DNA from: Rhinopithecus roxellana
Taxonomy: Eukaryota > Chordata > Mammalia > Primates > Cercopithecidae
Length of the DNA stretch: 64,000 nucleotides
Assembly: GCF_007565055.1 (NCBI RefSeq)
Contig: NC_044554.1
Coordinates: 14,051,921-14,115,920 of the forward strand
Direction: 5' to 3'
Both the position numbers and the translations under genes were made by a program. Position 1 is the first letter of the stretch, and every line of letters begins with the position of its first letter. Shown here one piece after another: positions 1 to 12,009 of the stretch. The notes below the pieces were generated by a model. The model saw only the letters and a list, made by a program, of their open reading frames with translations, searched no databases and was not told the DNA's origin.

Positions 1-325
1 GCCAGGTGCAGTAGCTCACACCTGTAATCCCAGCACTTTGGGAGGCCGAGGCAGGCGGATCACGAGGTCAGGAGATCGAGTCCATCCTGGCTAACACAGT
101 GAAATCCCGTCTTTACTAAAAATACAAAAAGATTAGCCAGGTGTGGTGGCAGGCGCCTGTAGTCCCAACTACTCAGGAGGCTGAGGCAGAAGGATGGCAT
201 GAACCCAGGAGGTGGAGCTTGCAGTCAGCCGAGATCGCATCACTGCACTCCAGCCTGGGCGACAGAGCGAGACTCTGTCTCAAAATAAAAAAACAAAAAA
301 TAAACAAGCAAAAATACAAAAAACC
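1..325 (+). mobile_element. Alu SINE (AluY/Sg-like), 5' base cut by the window edge
   Basis: Full dimeric Alu beginning at consensus base 2 and running through 'gactctgtctcaaa' into an A-rich tail that has decayed to aaacaaaaaataaac. The box 'gagatcgagtccatcctggc' is the AluY/Sg form. The 107-residue open frame over it is Alu-derived. Confidence 0.93.
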
Positions 326-957
326 TTTTATTAATTATCTAGTCTCAGGTATTGTTACATCAACACTAAATGGACTAAGATACTGGGTAAAGATACATAG
401 AATTTCTCTATTATTTCTTACAACTATATGCAAATCTATAATTATCACAAAATTAAAAGTTTAACTTTTTAAAATGACATTAAAATTGTGGCCTTTAAAC
501 TCTTTTTGAGTATTGGTAGCAATTTTCCTATACATGAAATATTAACACAGAAATCCAGGCATCCTTTTTGATTGTAACATGAAAAAATAGTTTTTATCTC
601 CTATGCTTTAACCAGTAATTGTTAGTGTCCACTTGAAGTGCTATACTAAGAAAGTCAAATATAAAGGGAGAATGCCACAGAGATGTCTGCCAATGGGTAC
701 AGTAGGCATTTGTACTTCATATTTGCTATATCTGTGGTTTAAAAAAACAGCAAGGAATGTCCACGCCTGTACACCTGAAGAACTGTTTGAAAATCAGTAG
801 CTAAACAAAAATACTGACTTAAAATTTGATATGAAAAACTTGTTTCACCAGTATATTCTACTTGTCCAAAGGACATATTGAATAGAATATTTTTTACTCT
901 TTCAAAAAATAGTGTCAAAGCTTACTGTAATTAAAAATCAAACAACAACAAAATCCT
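326..957. other. AT-rich non-repetitive stretch, no gene seen
   Basis: No open frame with coding character, no splice-flanked exon and no repeat family that I recognise. Probably intronic. Confidence 0.5.
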
Positions 958-1262
958 AGGCTGGATATGGTGGCTCACACCTGTTATCCCACATTTTGGG
1001 AGGCCAAGGCAGAAGGACTGCTTGAGGCCAGCAGTTTGAGGCCAGCCTGGGCAAAAAACCAAGACTGTCTCCACAAAAATTTTTTTAAAAATTAGCCAGG
1101 TGTAGTGGTATGTGCCTGTAATCCCAGCTAATCGGGAGTCTGAGGTGACAGCATCACTTGAGCCCAGGAGTCTGAGATTACAGTGAACCATGATAGCACC
1201 ACTATACTCCAGCCTGGGGAACAGACCAAGATCCTATCTCTCAAAAAAATAAATAAGTAAAA
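958..1262 (+). mobile_element. Alu SINE, old (AluJ-like)
   Basis: Diverged dimer with 'gcttgaggccagcagtttgaggccagcctgggcaa', the AluJ form of the left arm. The tail is aaaaaaataaataagtaaaac. Confidence 0.88.
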
Positions 1263-1296
1263 CAAAATAACTTTTTTTAAAAAATCCTGCAAACAC

Positions 1297-1597
1297 TTTT
1301 TTTTTTTTTTTTTTTGAGATGGAGTCTCGCTCTGTCATCCAGGCTGGAGTACAGTGGTGCGATCTTTAACCACTGCAACCTCCGCCTCCCAGGTTCAAGC
1401 AATTCTCCTGCCTCAGCTTCCCAAGTAGCTGGGACTACAGGCGTGTGCCACCACGCCCAGCTAATTTTTGTATTTTTAGTAGAGATGGGGTTTCACCATG
1501 TTGGCCAGGCTGGTCTCGAACTCCTGACCTCAGGTGATCCGCCTGCCTCGACCTCCCATAGTGCTGGGATTACAGGCTTGAGCCACCGTGCTCAGCC
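1297..1597 (-). mobile_element. Alu SINE (AluS-like), antisense
   Basis: T-run, then 'gagatggagtctcgctctgtc', through to 'gagccaccgtgctcagcc'. Complete in length. First of four antisense Alus packed into 1.4 kb. Confidence 0.93.
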
Positions 1598-1661
1598 CCA
1601 TTTATCTTTTATTTACTTAACCTATATAGACCATTAGGCTTGATCACTATTACCTTTTAGC

Positions 1662-1958
1662 CTTTTTTTTTTGAGACAGAGTCTTGCTGCATCACCCAGG
1701 CTGGAGTATGGAGTGCAGTAGTGTGATTACAGCTCACTGTAACCTCTGTCTCCTGGGTTCAAGAGATTATCCTGCCTCAGCCTCCTAAGAAGCTGGGACT
1801 ACAGGCGCGCCACCACGCCCGGATAATTTTTATATTTTTAGTAGAGACAGGGTTTTATCATGTTGGCCAGGCTGGTCTCAAGCTCCTGACCTCCAGTGAT
1901 CCACCCACCTCAGCCTCCCAAAGTGCAGGGATTACAGGCATGAGCCACCATGCCTGAT
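1662..1958 (-). mobile_element. Alu SINE (AluS-like), antisense
   Basis: From a short T-run and 'gagacagagtcttgctgcatc' to 'gagccaccatgcctgat'. Full-length dimer. Confidence 0.92.
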
Positions 1959-1978
1959 CTTTTTTTTTTTCTCTCTCT

Positions 1979-2269
1979 CTTTTTTTTTGAGATAGTTTCA
2001 CTCTGTCACCCAGGCTGGAGTGCTGTAACACAATCTCGGCTCACTGCAACCTCCACCTCCCATGTTCAAGCAATTCTCCTGCCTCAGCCTCCCAATTAGG
2101 TGGGATTACAGGTGCCCACCACCATCCCCAGCTAATTTTTGTATTTTTAGTAGAGACGGCATTTCATCATATTGGCCAGGCTGGTTTCGAACTCCTGACC
2201 TCAAGTGATCCGCCCACCTTGGCCTGCCAAAGTGATGGGATCACAGGCATAAGCCACTGTGCCCCACCT
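1979..2269 (-). mobile_element. Alu SINE (AluS-like), antisense
   Basis: From 'tttttgagatagtttcactc' to 'aagccactgtgccccacc'. It directly follows the previous Alu across a pyrimidine linker (tttctctctctc). Confidence 0.92.
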
Positions 2270-2380
2270 TTTTCAGCCATTAAATAACCAAACAAGAGCA
2301 TGTTTTTTATTAAAACAATGTTGGCAATTATTTTATTCTGTCATTCTTTCTCCACCCCCCTGCCACCCACCCCCAACCCC

Positions 2381-2664
2381 CAAGACGAAGTTTCGCTCTC
2401 ATTGCTAAGGCTGGAGTGCAATGGCGCCATCTTCGCTCACTGCAACCTCCACCTCTGGGGATCAAGTGATTGTCCTGCCTCAGCCTCCCAAGTACCTCCA
2501 TCACAGGCACCTGCCACCATGCCTGGCCAGTTTTTTATATTTTTAGTAGAGACAGGGTTTCACCATGTTGGCCAGGCTGTTTTCGATCTCCTGACCTCAA
2601 GTGACCCACCCACCTTGGCCTCCCAAGGTGTTAGGATTACAGGAGTGAGCCACAGCACCCAGCC
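2381..2664 (-). mobile_element. Alu SINE, antisense
   Basis: From 'aagacgaagtttcgctctc' to 'gccacagcacccagcc'. The expected T-run is replaced by a C-rich segment (cccccctgccacccaccccc) at about 2,356-2,380. Confidence 0.9.
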
Positions 2665-2935
2665 TATTCTGTCATTCTTTAATCTCAAGTAAAACAGTGT
2701 CCTCACTCTCCTTCTAAGTATGCTTTCTATCACTATTTTGAATCCATTTCTTTCATACTAGAAAACTTGAGACTTTTCTTCTTTCCCTCTCTAAAAACAA
2801 CGTGCATCAAATCTAATTAAAAGAATTTAAACAAATCTTTCTGATGGTACTGTCAGACATTTTATTATCTCAGAGCTGGGCAATGAATACTTCTCTAAGT
2901 AGTTTCTTTCCATATACTAACTTGGCTTTTAAATC

Positions 2936-3118
2936 ACTGGTTCCCAAACATAGATCCACAACTGTTACTTTTCATATACCTGGGGATAGGAGTAGAAAAT
3001 GATAGGTTCCTAGGCCTTACCCTAGAGATTCTCATGTAGTAGGTCTGAGATGTGGCCTGAATGCCTTATCAAAAAACTAAAAGGGCATTCACACCAGTGT
3101 TCTATTTTAGAACTATTG
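2936..3118 (+). mobile_element. MER5-like DNA transposon remnant (hAT-Charlie)
   Basis: Starts 'cactggttcccaaac', near the MER5 terminus CAGTGGTTCTCAAAC. It contains 'gagattctcatgtagtaggt', matching the remembered MER5A interior, and closes with a degraded inverted terminus 'agaactattgg'. Non-coding. Confidence 0.65.
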
Positions 3119-4320
3119 GTTATAACATTGGACAGAATATTATACTTCAAAAGCCACTAGTTTCCTCCTGACTTTGACCTATTCAAAAAAGCGTAGTTCA
3201 CGGTAATTTCAGTCAAGTTCCTAATCTTGACATTTTATCAGGTTACCCTGTTCCATACTAATAATCCAATCTATAATTCCTTTGATTATGCAAGTCTTTT
3301 TTGCTGTTGTTGGCATAACCTTGCTCATTCCTCTTCAAATTCACTAATTTTCTTTTCATTTTCTTTCCCTTCCAATAAAAATCATATTAGACCTTCAAGA
3401 ACCAATGCTTCCTTGAAGCCTTCCCAATTTTAGATAGCTTTAAAATATCTAGTAGATCAACCTCCTAAGGGCTGTTTCCTCAGCCATAAATAATAATTTG
3501 ACTAGTCTTTATCTCAAAAGACTGCTCCAGCTATAAAACTTGTTCTACACTAATGTCTTCCCTTTTTAACCTCCTAAAGAATGCACTATTTACATTAACT
3601 ACTGGTTTATATTTTGACACACATTATTTTAGAACAGCTGTTAAATGTATACTTCCACAATTAGATCATCTATTTGACTTCATAGCAAGAACTGAGGTAT
3701 TTCTATATTACCTCAAAGCCTGTAATTCAGTGGCTAAGATACCACCTAAATTATTATTGATTAAACCACAATTTCCTTTTTTCTAACACATTCAATCTCT
3801 CCTCCTTCCTTTAAATGAACATGAAAAAACAAAACCTGCCACTGACGAATGTTACTAACATAGTTGCCCCCAGGCAACCCATTATTAGTCTCCCATCAAT
3901 CCTGGATTCAATCTTTTGTTTGATTTACTATTCCCACCTATCTATTGGATGTACATTTATAATATCTGCCATCACTTCAAAAATCAAGCCTTCAAAGTGA
4001 AACTTTCTTTTCCACACATCTTCTTTCATTCTATTTTTTATCACTATCGTCATTCTCCTCTTAATCCTTCTTCCCTTCCAGTCTCCTATTATACCCAGCC
4101 ACCCAATCTCTTGTGCCTCCTCAGTGTTTAAGACTCATTCTTCCTCAGCCTCCATGGCCCCTACAATCATCTTCATCATCTAAATAATCCAACAATCAAC
4201 AACCCTTTTGATTTGTCACTATCAACTTCTAAGTAATTTGTCTCTAAAGAATGGAATTCTTAGTATTGTTTAAGTATTTCCTACCTCCCTCAGAGTACAA
4301 CTATTATTTTAAAACCAAAT
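3119..4320. other. AT-rich stretch with possible L2-like pieces, no gene seen
   Basis: The segment near 3,395-3,430 ('cttccttgaagccttccc') resembles a common L2 motif. Short open frames at 3,227-4,131 have no homology I know, no good Kozak context and low-complexity composition. I call no gene. Confidence 0.4.
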
Positions 4321-4324
4321 CAAA

Positions 4325-4445
4325 TTCATTCTTTCAACATATTTATTGAACATATACTATGTTCTAGATACTGCTCTAGGGGCTTGGGAATGGGCAATGA
4401 ACAAAATTATATTGCTCTTACAACACCTGAAATGACCTATGGCAA
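4325..4445. mobile_element. Ancient L2/MIR-type repeat fragment
   Basis: 'tatttattgaacatatacta' followed by 'tgctctaggggcttgggaat' resembles the widespread mammalian motif around 'tattgagcacctactatgtg'. The family assignment is approximate. Confidence 0.5.
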
Positions 4446-4496
4446 TCCAATATAATCAAAGGTACCTTTGAGTAGTTTTTTGTTTATTTTTTGTTT

Positions 4497-4757
4497 TTAT
4501 CCTGGAGTGCAGTGGCACGATCTCAGCTCACTGCAACCTCTGCCTCCCAGGTTCAAGCGATTCCCCCGCCTTAGCCTCCCAAGTGGCTGAGATCACAGGC
4601 GTGTGCCACCACAATTGGCAAATTTTTGTATTTTAGTAGAGACGGGGTTTCCCTATGTTGGCCAGGCTAGTCTTGAACTCCTGACCTCAAGTGATCCACC
4701 TACCCCTCGGCCTCCCAAAGTGCTGGGCTCATAGACATGAGCCACCGTGCCCAGCCT
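4497..4757 (-). mobile_element. Alu SINE, antisense, missing its 3' end
   Basis: Starts abruptly at 'atcctggagtgcagtggcac' and runs to 'gccaccgtgcccagcc'. The usual 'gagacagagtctcgctctgtc' and long T-run are absent. Confidence 0.9.
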
Positions 4758-4929
4758 TAGAGTACTCTTCTTAAGTAGTTGCCTTTGATTAATGATTTGT
4801 TTATTCTCATTACCTTGTCAAGAACTAGTCCTTTATAAAAGGATCAACAAAAATTTTCAAATGACTTTAATTCAAATTATTGAACAGCCACTCTTTAGCT
4901 ATGTGACCCTAGGAAATGTCTCAGTCTCA

Positions 4930-5243
4930 GGCCGTGCACGGTGGCTCACACTTGTAATCCCAGCACTTTGGGAGGCCGAGGTGGGGGGATCGCTTGAGCT
5001 CAAGAGTTAAAAAGAGACCACCCTGAATAACATGGTGAAACCCCGTCTCTACAAAAAAACAAAAAATGAAAATTAGCCAGGTGCGGTGCTGCAGGTGAAG
5101 CTGAGCACCTGAGGTAAGCTCGGGAAGCTGAGGTGGGAGAATTGCTTGGGCCTGGGAGGTGGAGGTTGCAGTGAGCTGAAATCATGCCAGCACTCCAGCC
5201 TGGGTGAGTGAGACCGTCCCTCAAAAAAAAAGCAAGAAAGAGG
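4930..5243 (+). mobile_element. Alu SINE (AluS/J)
   Basis: 'ggccgtgcacggtggctcac' through 'gagaccgtccctcaaaaaaa'. The middle A-rich linker and the start of the right arm are rearranged ('gcggtgctgcaggtgaagct'). Confidence 0.9.
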
Positions 5244-5271
5244 AAAAAGAAAACAGAAATGTCTCAGTCTC

Positions 5272-5565
5272 GACTGGGCTGATGGCTCATGCCTGTAATC
5301 ACAGCACTTTGGGAGGCCGAGGCAGGCGGTTCACTAGAGCCCAGGAGTTCAAGACCAGCATGGCGAATGTGGGAAACCCAGTCTCTAAAGAAATTCAAAA
5401 ACTAGTCCGGCGTGGTGGCCCATGCCTGTGGTCCCACCTACTCAGGAGCCTGAGGTGAGAGGATGGCTTGAACACAGGAGGCGGAGTTTGCAGTGAGCCA
5501 AGATCACACCACTGCACTCCAGTCTGGGTGACAGAGCCAGACTCTGTCTCAAAAAAAAAAAAAGT
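5272..5565 (+). mobile_element. Alu SINE (AluS-like)
   Basis: 'gactgggctgatggctcatg' through 'ctctgtctcaaaaaaaaaaaaa'. Flanked by 'gtctcagtc' on both sides (5,262-5,270 and 5,564-5,572), consistent with a target-site duplication. Confidence 0.92.
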
Positions 5566-6177
5566 CTCAGTCCCTCTAGGCCACTCAGGAAAAAATGAGC
5601 AAAATATCTGTCTTGTTGTGCAGAGTAAGATATGTACAGTGTAGATATTTATTTATTAATGTTAGTTGTCTCTTAGAATACAAAAAAATATATTATTCAA
5701 TCCAATGATAATAATCAATTCCAATCAGAACACTATCGGCCACTAAGCAAATGGTGAAAGAACAGCAACTCTATTACTGTATTTGAATAGTTATTTTAAT
5801 ATTTCAGATGTATTTAAAATATTTACTATAAAAATCTTAAGACTAAAGTAAGAGTAGGCTTAATTCCTAAGTACTTAATAAACCCATAAAATCAGTAAGG
5901 GACCAAAATTAATTATAAATATATATATATATGTAAATACTTTCAAGTTTAAATAGTTTTACTTCTACAGCATTTTCCTGTCTTTTAATTCCAAGACTTA
6001 CAATATCCCAAGATCAGCTTGAACTTCAAAAAAAGCACACAATCTCTGAAAAAATTCAGAATACAGGCAAAAATAAAATGTCAAGAATGAGGTTGGTGGA
6101 TACAATGAGTCCTATAAGGGACCAGTACATTTGCTATGAGACAGACTACACTCACTTTCACCTTCCAGCTTCACTGT
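5566..6177. other. AT-rich stretch with a short (TA)n run, no gene seen
   Basis: Contains an (AT)n microsatellite at about 5,917-5,932. Otherwise nothing recognisable. Confidence 0.5.
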
Positions 6178-6452
6178 AAAGCTGAGGTGGGAAGACTGCT
6201 TGATCCCAGGAGTGAAAGACCAGCATGGGCTGTTTAATGAGACCCTATCTCTACAAAAAAAAAATTGTTTTAAATTAGCCAGACATGGTGGCATGGTGCC
6301 TGTAGTCCCAGTTACTTGGGAGGTTGAGGTGGGAGGATCGCTTGAGCCTGGGAGATCAAGGCTGTAGTGAGCCATGATCGTGCCACTGCACTCCAGTCTG
6401 GTCGACAGAGCGAGACCCTGCATCAAAAAAAAAAAAAAAAAAAAAAAAAAAT
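6178..6452 (+). mobile_element. Alu SINE, old, 5'-truncated
   Basis: Begins inside the left arm at 'gctgaggtgggaagactgct' and ends at 'gagaccctgcatc' with an A run of about 28. AluJ-like. Confidence 0.88.
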
Positions 6453-8150
6453 AGGGGTGGGGCCTTTCTGCAAAGGGATTATATATAAATGAAAAATAAT
6501 CCACATATAGTGAGCTCATCAGCCACTCATAAAAATCATTTAAGCATGAGGAAATTGCTGTGTGTAGCTGGGGATTGAACTAGCATTGCTTTTCCCAAAA
6601 TCCTTAATGAACTATTTAGGAGGTAAGAGGTATCAACTTTAAACTTCTGTAAGTGAAATTTTAAGCTATGCCAACGTAATCTTCTTTGACCTATAACTTG
6701 CACTATCATCTAGATCAATTTAAATGATAAATACCAGTTTCTCACAATTATTCTCAAAGCAATTACACAATAAAACAGCATTTGTCTTTTGGTACAACCA
6801 TATCACATCCATGAGATTTGCCAGTTTTAACATACAATTCAAAGATCAAACGGTTGACAGATTAATGTATAGCTAACGATTAATACTAATACACAGCAAC
6901 TAGGTTACTGTACACCAATTACAGGCTTACATTTGAAAAAACCACACAATCTGACTCCAGCGATATTAACCAACACAATCACTTATTTCCCTTAGGGAGC
7001 AGTATGTGCAAGATGAACAAAACAAAATTGATAGCTACTATGATGCTTTTACATAGGAAGGCACTCAACTATCTGCCACTAAATTAATCTAGTTTACAGT
7101 ATTATCAGAGTTCAAAAGTTCCCTAAAAAAGAATTTAAATCTCACAAGACAACAAAGGTCCTTGGATCTTGGTATGTTCCAGAACCACTTGAAATCTGTT
7201 ATTTCATCTAGCAGAGTCCTAAAAACCCCACTGGATAAACCAGAGTCAGATCCTAAAGTCCCATTTTTAGATTTCCAAGACACTAAATGACCAAAAGAGT
7301 TACAGTATGTAACTGGATCCATCCCCTTTTGAATTAAAGAAATCTAAATTTACATATACACGAGACTAGATGTTTGTGAGTTCATCAAGGTTAATATGGA
7401 GAATTACAAAAAATATATCTTAAATACTGTACTTTTAATTTAAAATGTCCTTATCAATTTTTTAGTTTCAAGCCGAAATGTATTCTTTGAGTATAGCTCG
7501 CCTGACTAGAATTCTAGTTTCTTGTTCCTACATAAAACAGATCAATAATGCATTGTCTACAGTTTTTTGTTCAACATATTTCAAAATAAGTTACCTAGAT
7601 TTTTCTGGGGCAATCTGAAAGTAGACTTCCTTCTAGATTTCTATTTTTTCCCTATAATCTTTTAGTCATCTTGCCCACACCTAACCTGACTACAATGTTC
7701 TTCAGCAATTAATTTGCCTTTATCAAGTTTTCCAAAGCATTTAACTTAGTTTGTTTTTACACAGTTCTCTTTTCATATTCATTTATCATTGGTTTATGTA
7801 ACATTTAATAGAATAATATAAACACATTACAAGTACAATGGAATTAGCCAATTTGGGAACAAACCTATGATTTCCATGAGCATTCAACTCAAATGGTGGA
7901 AGCAGCAGAAAGTAGTTTACATTCATTCAACTTACATGGACATTAGTATTTTTAAAAGAAGAATTATTAATCCTGCACACTGGTTAAATGAAGATTAAGG
8001 AAACATCTACAGTACCTACATAAAACATTTTAGAAAAAAAAAAAACTATAAATAATGATCACCTTAGCATATGATAGACCTTATACACAGAAGTCAGAGA
8101 TTTACTTTTTTCCAGAAATAACTATCACAGAAAAGGCTATAGAGCTTACT
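6453..8150. other. Unique AT-rich DNA, no gene seen
   Basis: No repeat I recognise over 1.7 kb. The 77-codon antisense frame at 7,089-7,322 has no recognised family and no good splice signals, so it is not called. Probably intron or an unrecognised 3'UTR. Confidence 0.4.
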
Positions 8151-8154
8151 AAGA

Positions 8155-8345
8155 ATTTTACCCTAATTAACTTATTGAATTCTCAAAACCACTCTATGAA
8201 ATAGGTTCTATTATTATCTCCATTTTGCAGACCAAGAAACAAAAGCACAAAGAGGTAAAAAACACTGCCCAAGGTAGTACAACCTGGTTTGAGAGCAATC
8301 AAACCAAAGCGGTATGGTTCTGGAGTCTCTATACAATACAGCTTC
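8155..8345 (-). mobile_element. MIR SINE remnant, antisense
   Basis: 'attattatctccattttgca' followed by 'gaaacaaaagcacaaagagg' and 'actgcccaaggtagtacaac' is the reverse complement of the MIR core and tail ('cctcagtttcctcatctgta', 'aatggggataataat'). Confidence 0.75.
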
Positions 8346-8720
8346 TAAAGTAGTACTGTTTTGAGTCCTTTTAACAAACATATGTTACTTTTACATCTTA
8401 AGAATTGGAGGTAAATAAGCCATGTTCCATATGTCAGTCCCCAGTGCAAATTTTTCAGTAGCACTCCTCTTAAGTACATATGCTTTTATTCTGGCATTCA
8501 AGGCTCAACCACAATTTGATCCCAATTTGTACTGCTGTGATTTCAATTCAAGCTCCTTATCCAAGTAGCCTATAGGTTCTGGAAACCAATGAATCATCTT
8601 GAACTGGAATACACAGAAGCAGCAGACAGAGAATATGTCACATGACACTGTACAAAGACCAGTATTTGCTTACTTCAGAGACTCTGAAAATAGTGGCCTG
8701 CCTTTTAAAGAGAAATGTCC

Positions 8721-9019
8721 GGCCGGGCGCGATGGCTCAAGCCTGTAATCCCAGCACTTTGGGAGGCCGAGACGGGCGGATCATGAGGTCAGGAGATCGA
8801 GACCATCCTGGCTAATATGGTGAAACCCCGTCTCTATTAAAAAATACAAAAAACTAGCTGGGCGAGGTGGCGGGCGCCTGTAGTCCCAGCTACTCGGGAG
8901 GCTGAGGCAGGAGAATGGCGTAAACCCGGGAGGCGGAGCTTGCAGTGAGCTGAGATCTGGCCACTGCACTCCAGCCTGGGTGACAGAGCGAGACTCCGTC
9001 TCAAAAAAAAAAAAAAAAA
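8721..9019 (+). mobile_element. Young AluY (Old World monkey-type)
   Basis: Nearly consensus copy with 'ggctcaagcctg', 'gagacgggcgga', 'ggcgtaaacccgggagg' and 'gctgagatctggcc'. Flanked by an intact duplication 'agagaaatgtcc' (8,709-8,720 and just after the A tail). Confidence 0.95.
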
Positions 9020-9084
9020 GAGAAATGTCCAGCATGATTTCTTGACAAAGTATAAAGCACCAAGAATCAGGACCTAAATTTTAA

Positions 9085-9180
9085 ACCTTGATTAACCACT
9101 ATCTAACTTTATGACCTTGGGAAAATCATTTAAACTCTCTGGGGCTCAGTCTGCTTATAAAATAAAAGCGGAGAACTGGA
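9085..9180 (+). mobile_element. MIR SINE remnant
   Basis: 'tatgaccttgggaaaatcat' and 'aactctctggggctcagtct' match the MIR core in sense orientation. Confidence 0.65.
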
Positions 9181-9204
9181 ATACAAAAATGAGCTGGAGC
9201 CAGT

Positions 9205-9295
9205 ACTAAAATGCAAATTCAAGAACCCACTCTAAATATTTGATTATACTGGTCTGGAAAGGGGCCCCAAGAATGTTCATTTTAATATAACTGAT
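9205..9295. mobile_element. Possible MER5-like fragment
   Basis: 'aaaatgcaaattcaagaacc' and 'ctggaaaggggccccaagaa' recall the MER5 interior. Weak match, no termini visible. Confidence 0.35.
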
Positions 9296-9309
9296 ACATG
9301 AGGCCTTTG

Positions 9310-10097
9310 GGCCACAGTGAGAAAAAAATAACAAAGCGATCTCTTAAATCAATTCTAAATGTAGATTCTTAACTTCAGTCAATTAAGGTGCTCCTTTACA
9401 CGTTCAGGATGGGAGTTCTGGCCTGAAAGAAAATCCTTTCGTTCACCATGGGGCTTGTTTTTGTACCTTTCGCCATATCTTTTGTTTAAACACTGAAACA
9501 AGACTTAGTAGTACCACAAACTGAACCTCCATTAATCTGTTAAGACATATTTGCACACAGTCAATTCAAATTATTTTTTAAAGCACCTACCAAATGGTAA
9601 GTATCCACTGTATTTCATTAATTTCCATCGTTGTGAAATATGATTATCTTAATTTTCTCAGAAGAAAATTTTAAGTTTTAGAGAATATGCACTCCATAAG
9701 TCTCAAAATTTTCTTCTCCTGCTGTCCGAAAATTTCCAAAGAAATTAAATCATCCAAATTCACTACCAACATTTTGCTATCACTGAAAGAAAATACATAA
9801 AACTGATGAGTATTATTATAATGTAATAAAAGTCTAAGTGTTTTCCTGTTTCTTTCCCTTTTCTTGTTCTTCTTAACCTTTCTGAGTATGTATTTCTTTA
9901 ATCACAAAGTTCTAGAAACCATATACTGCTTTGCCCTAGAGTTACAGATGTTTCATGCTCTGCTGTATTACCATCTGTGTATATACCATCTCACCAACCC
10001 CCTTTTAAAAAGCATTAATGTGAAATGTATGTGAAAAAGAACCTATCTCAATGTTTTCCAAAAAATATTATTTTACTTTTTAAAAATTGCTTAACGG
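9310..10097. other. Unique AT-rich DNA, no gene seen
   Basis: Nothing recognisable apart from low-complexity A/T tracts. Confidence 0.45.
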
Positions 10098-10392
10098 GGC
10101 CAGGCACTGTGGCTCACCCCTGTAATCCCAGCATTTTGGGAGGCCAAGGTGGGCGGATCATGAGGTCAGGAGATCCAGACCATCCTGGCTAACACAGTGA
10201 AATCCCGTCTCTTCTAAAAATACAAAAAAATCAGCCAGGCCTGGTGGCAGGCGCCTGTGGTCCCAGCTACTAGGGAGGCTGAGGCAGGAGAACAGCTTGA
10301 ACCCGGGAGGCGGAGCTTGCAGTGGGCGGAGATCGCACCACTGTACTCCAGCCTGGGCGACAGAGTGAGACTCCATCTCAAAAAAAAAAAAA
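10098..10392 (+). mobile_element. AluY-like SINE
   Basis: 'ggggccaggcactgtggctc' through 'gactccatctcaaaaaaaaa'. Target-site duplication 'aaaattgcttaa' lies on both sides (about 10,084-10,095 and 10,389-10,400). Confidence 0.94.
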
Positions 10393-10404
10393 TTGCTTAA
10401 TGAT

Positions 10405-10602
10405 CTTTTTTTCTTTTTCTTTTTGAGATGGAGTCTCACTCTTGTCACTGAGAATGGAGTGCAATGGTGCAATCTCAGCTCACTGCAACCTCTTCCTCCC
10501 AGGTTCAAGCAATTGTCCTGCCCCAGCCTCCCAGTAGCTGGGATTACAGGCGCCCGCCACCAAGCCCAGCTAATTTTTTGTATTTTTAGTAAAAACGGGG
10601 TA
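10405..10602 (-). mobile_element. Alu SINE, antisense, left arm missing
   Basis: Starts with a T-rich run and 'gagatggagtctcactcttg' and stops at 'tttttagtaaaaacgggg'. The right arm plus linker is present and the left arm is absent (5' truncation). Confidence 0.88.
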
Positions 10603-11330
10603 ATGGATTTTTTTAATGGAGAAAGGGAGTATCAAAATTGAAAGATGTTTTCGGTCCTTCAAAATTAAGCTGCTGGCATTAGCAAATCATAAACCTAAAC
10701 AATACAACTGTAACTCATGACTCATTTAGCAATAGTTTTAAAGACTAAATAAGGAACTAGAAGCACATCTTTTTTGTGTGTGTTGTGGATTTCAAATTAG
10801 ATCAGCATCCAGGAAACTATTTAAATCCCATTTGGGTGGAAAACTGTGCAGGAATATTATCCATATAATACTGTCTAACTTATCTATACTTTTCTTCTTT
10901 AAAATTTATTTTGTTGTGATTTTAAAAGCAGCCCATATGCCTTATAGAAAAACTGGAAGAGAAAAAACAACAAAACGAAACTCCCACAATCCCAACTATC
11001 CAGAAACAAATCAGTTAAAAACCATGGTGTATATGTATATACCCAAGTAAAGGAAAGAAAAAATTTTTTTTAATTAAGCAAAAGAAAAGAAAAACTTTCG
11101 TGTATTTACAACCAACAGAGTAAAAACTTTATCCAGGCAAGAATCATCAATAGATGCTAAATCTTGAAGAGGAAAGTTTAATGAGGAAGAGGATATTTAT
11201 ACGATCTCAAAGTAACTCCCCACAAATTAATTAGTAATGTCAAAAAAACAGCAACTATACAATAGAGAAACTACTCAACACCTTAACCAAGCTATCAAAA
11301 TGAACATAATAGTAAAGGGCAAACAAACAT
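10603..11330. other. AT-rich stretch, no gene seen
   Basis: The open frame at 10,778-11,050 shows no recognisable domain and no splice-site support. Possibly an old L1 interior. Confidence 0.4.
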
Positions 11331-11333
11331 CAT

Positions 11334-11935
11334 ATGCCTCCAGACGACAGAAAAACACATATTACTAATCCAGTATTCCAGCCAAAAATGCATAATCTGA
11401 ATGAAGAAACCTTAAGACAAAGCCAAACTGAGGGGCAATATAGAAATAATAAGCCTTCCAATGTCATAAAAGACAAAGACGGAGAAACTGTTCCAGATCA
11501 AAAGAGACTTAAGAGACAACAAAACTAAATGCAATCTGTGATCTTGGATTGGCTAATGGTACTGAAAAAAATGCTAATAAAGGACATAACAGGGACAATT
11601 GATAAAACTAGAATATAGACTATTTAGTATTACATCAATGTTAAATTTCTTGAATTGGACAACTACTCTGGTTACTTAGGAAAACATGCATGTTCTTAGG
11701 AAATGCATACTTCAGTAATAAGGGCTGTAAAGGGGCCAGTACTACTGGCAATGAAACCCACTCTCAAACGGTTCAGGAAAAATATCAGGTGTATATATAA
11801 AGAGAATAATAAAGCAAACAGCAAAATGTCACAAGTCAGGTGATCTTGGTACAGGGTATAAGAGAGTTATTTGTACTATTCAAGTAAATTTTCTGTAAAT
11901 TTTAAATTATTTTTAAGTAAAAACCAAAAATACCT
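11334..11935 (+). mobile_element. L1M-type LINE 3' end
   Basis: The series 'aagagacttaagagacaaca', 'tgcaatctgtgatcttggat', 'ggttcaggaaaaatatcagg' and 'ttttaaattatttttaagta' resembles the 3' UTR of old L1M elements as I remember it. The 64-codon frame inside it is not a gene. Confidence 0.6.
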
Positions 11936-12009
11936 TGGTTTTTTTTAGCATTCCTCATATGTGTGTGGCAATGTTTTAATTAAAAACTGAATCATCAGTT
12001 TGGTGTATC

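Noticed and set aside
141..464. Open frames of 60-170 codons over Alu copies (for example 141-464, 1,314-1,637, 25,172-25,507, 36,523-37,029)
   Set aside because: They translate Alu consensus in one or other frame, with the familiar Alu-peptide phrases, and have no independent gene evidence.
7089..7322. 77-codon antisense frame as a small gene or pseudogene
   Set aside because: No recognised family, no splice signals, no tail or duplication; plausible chance frame.
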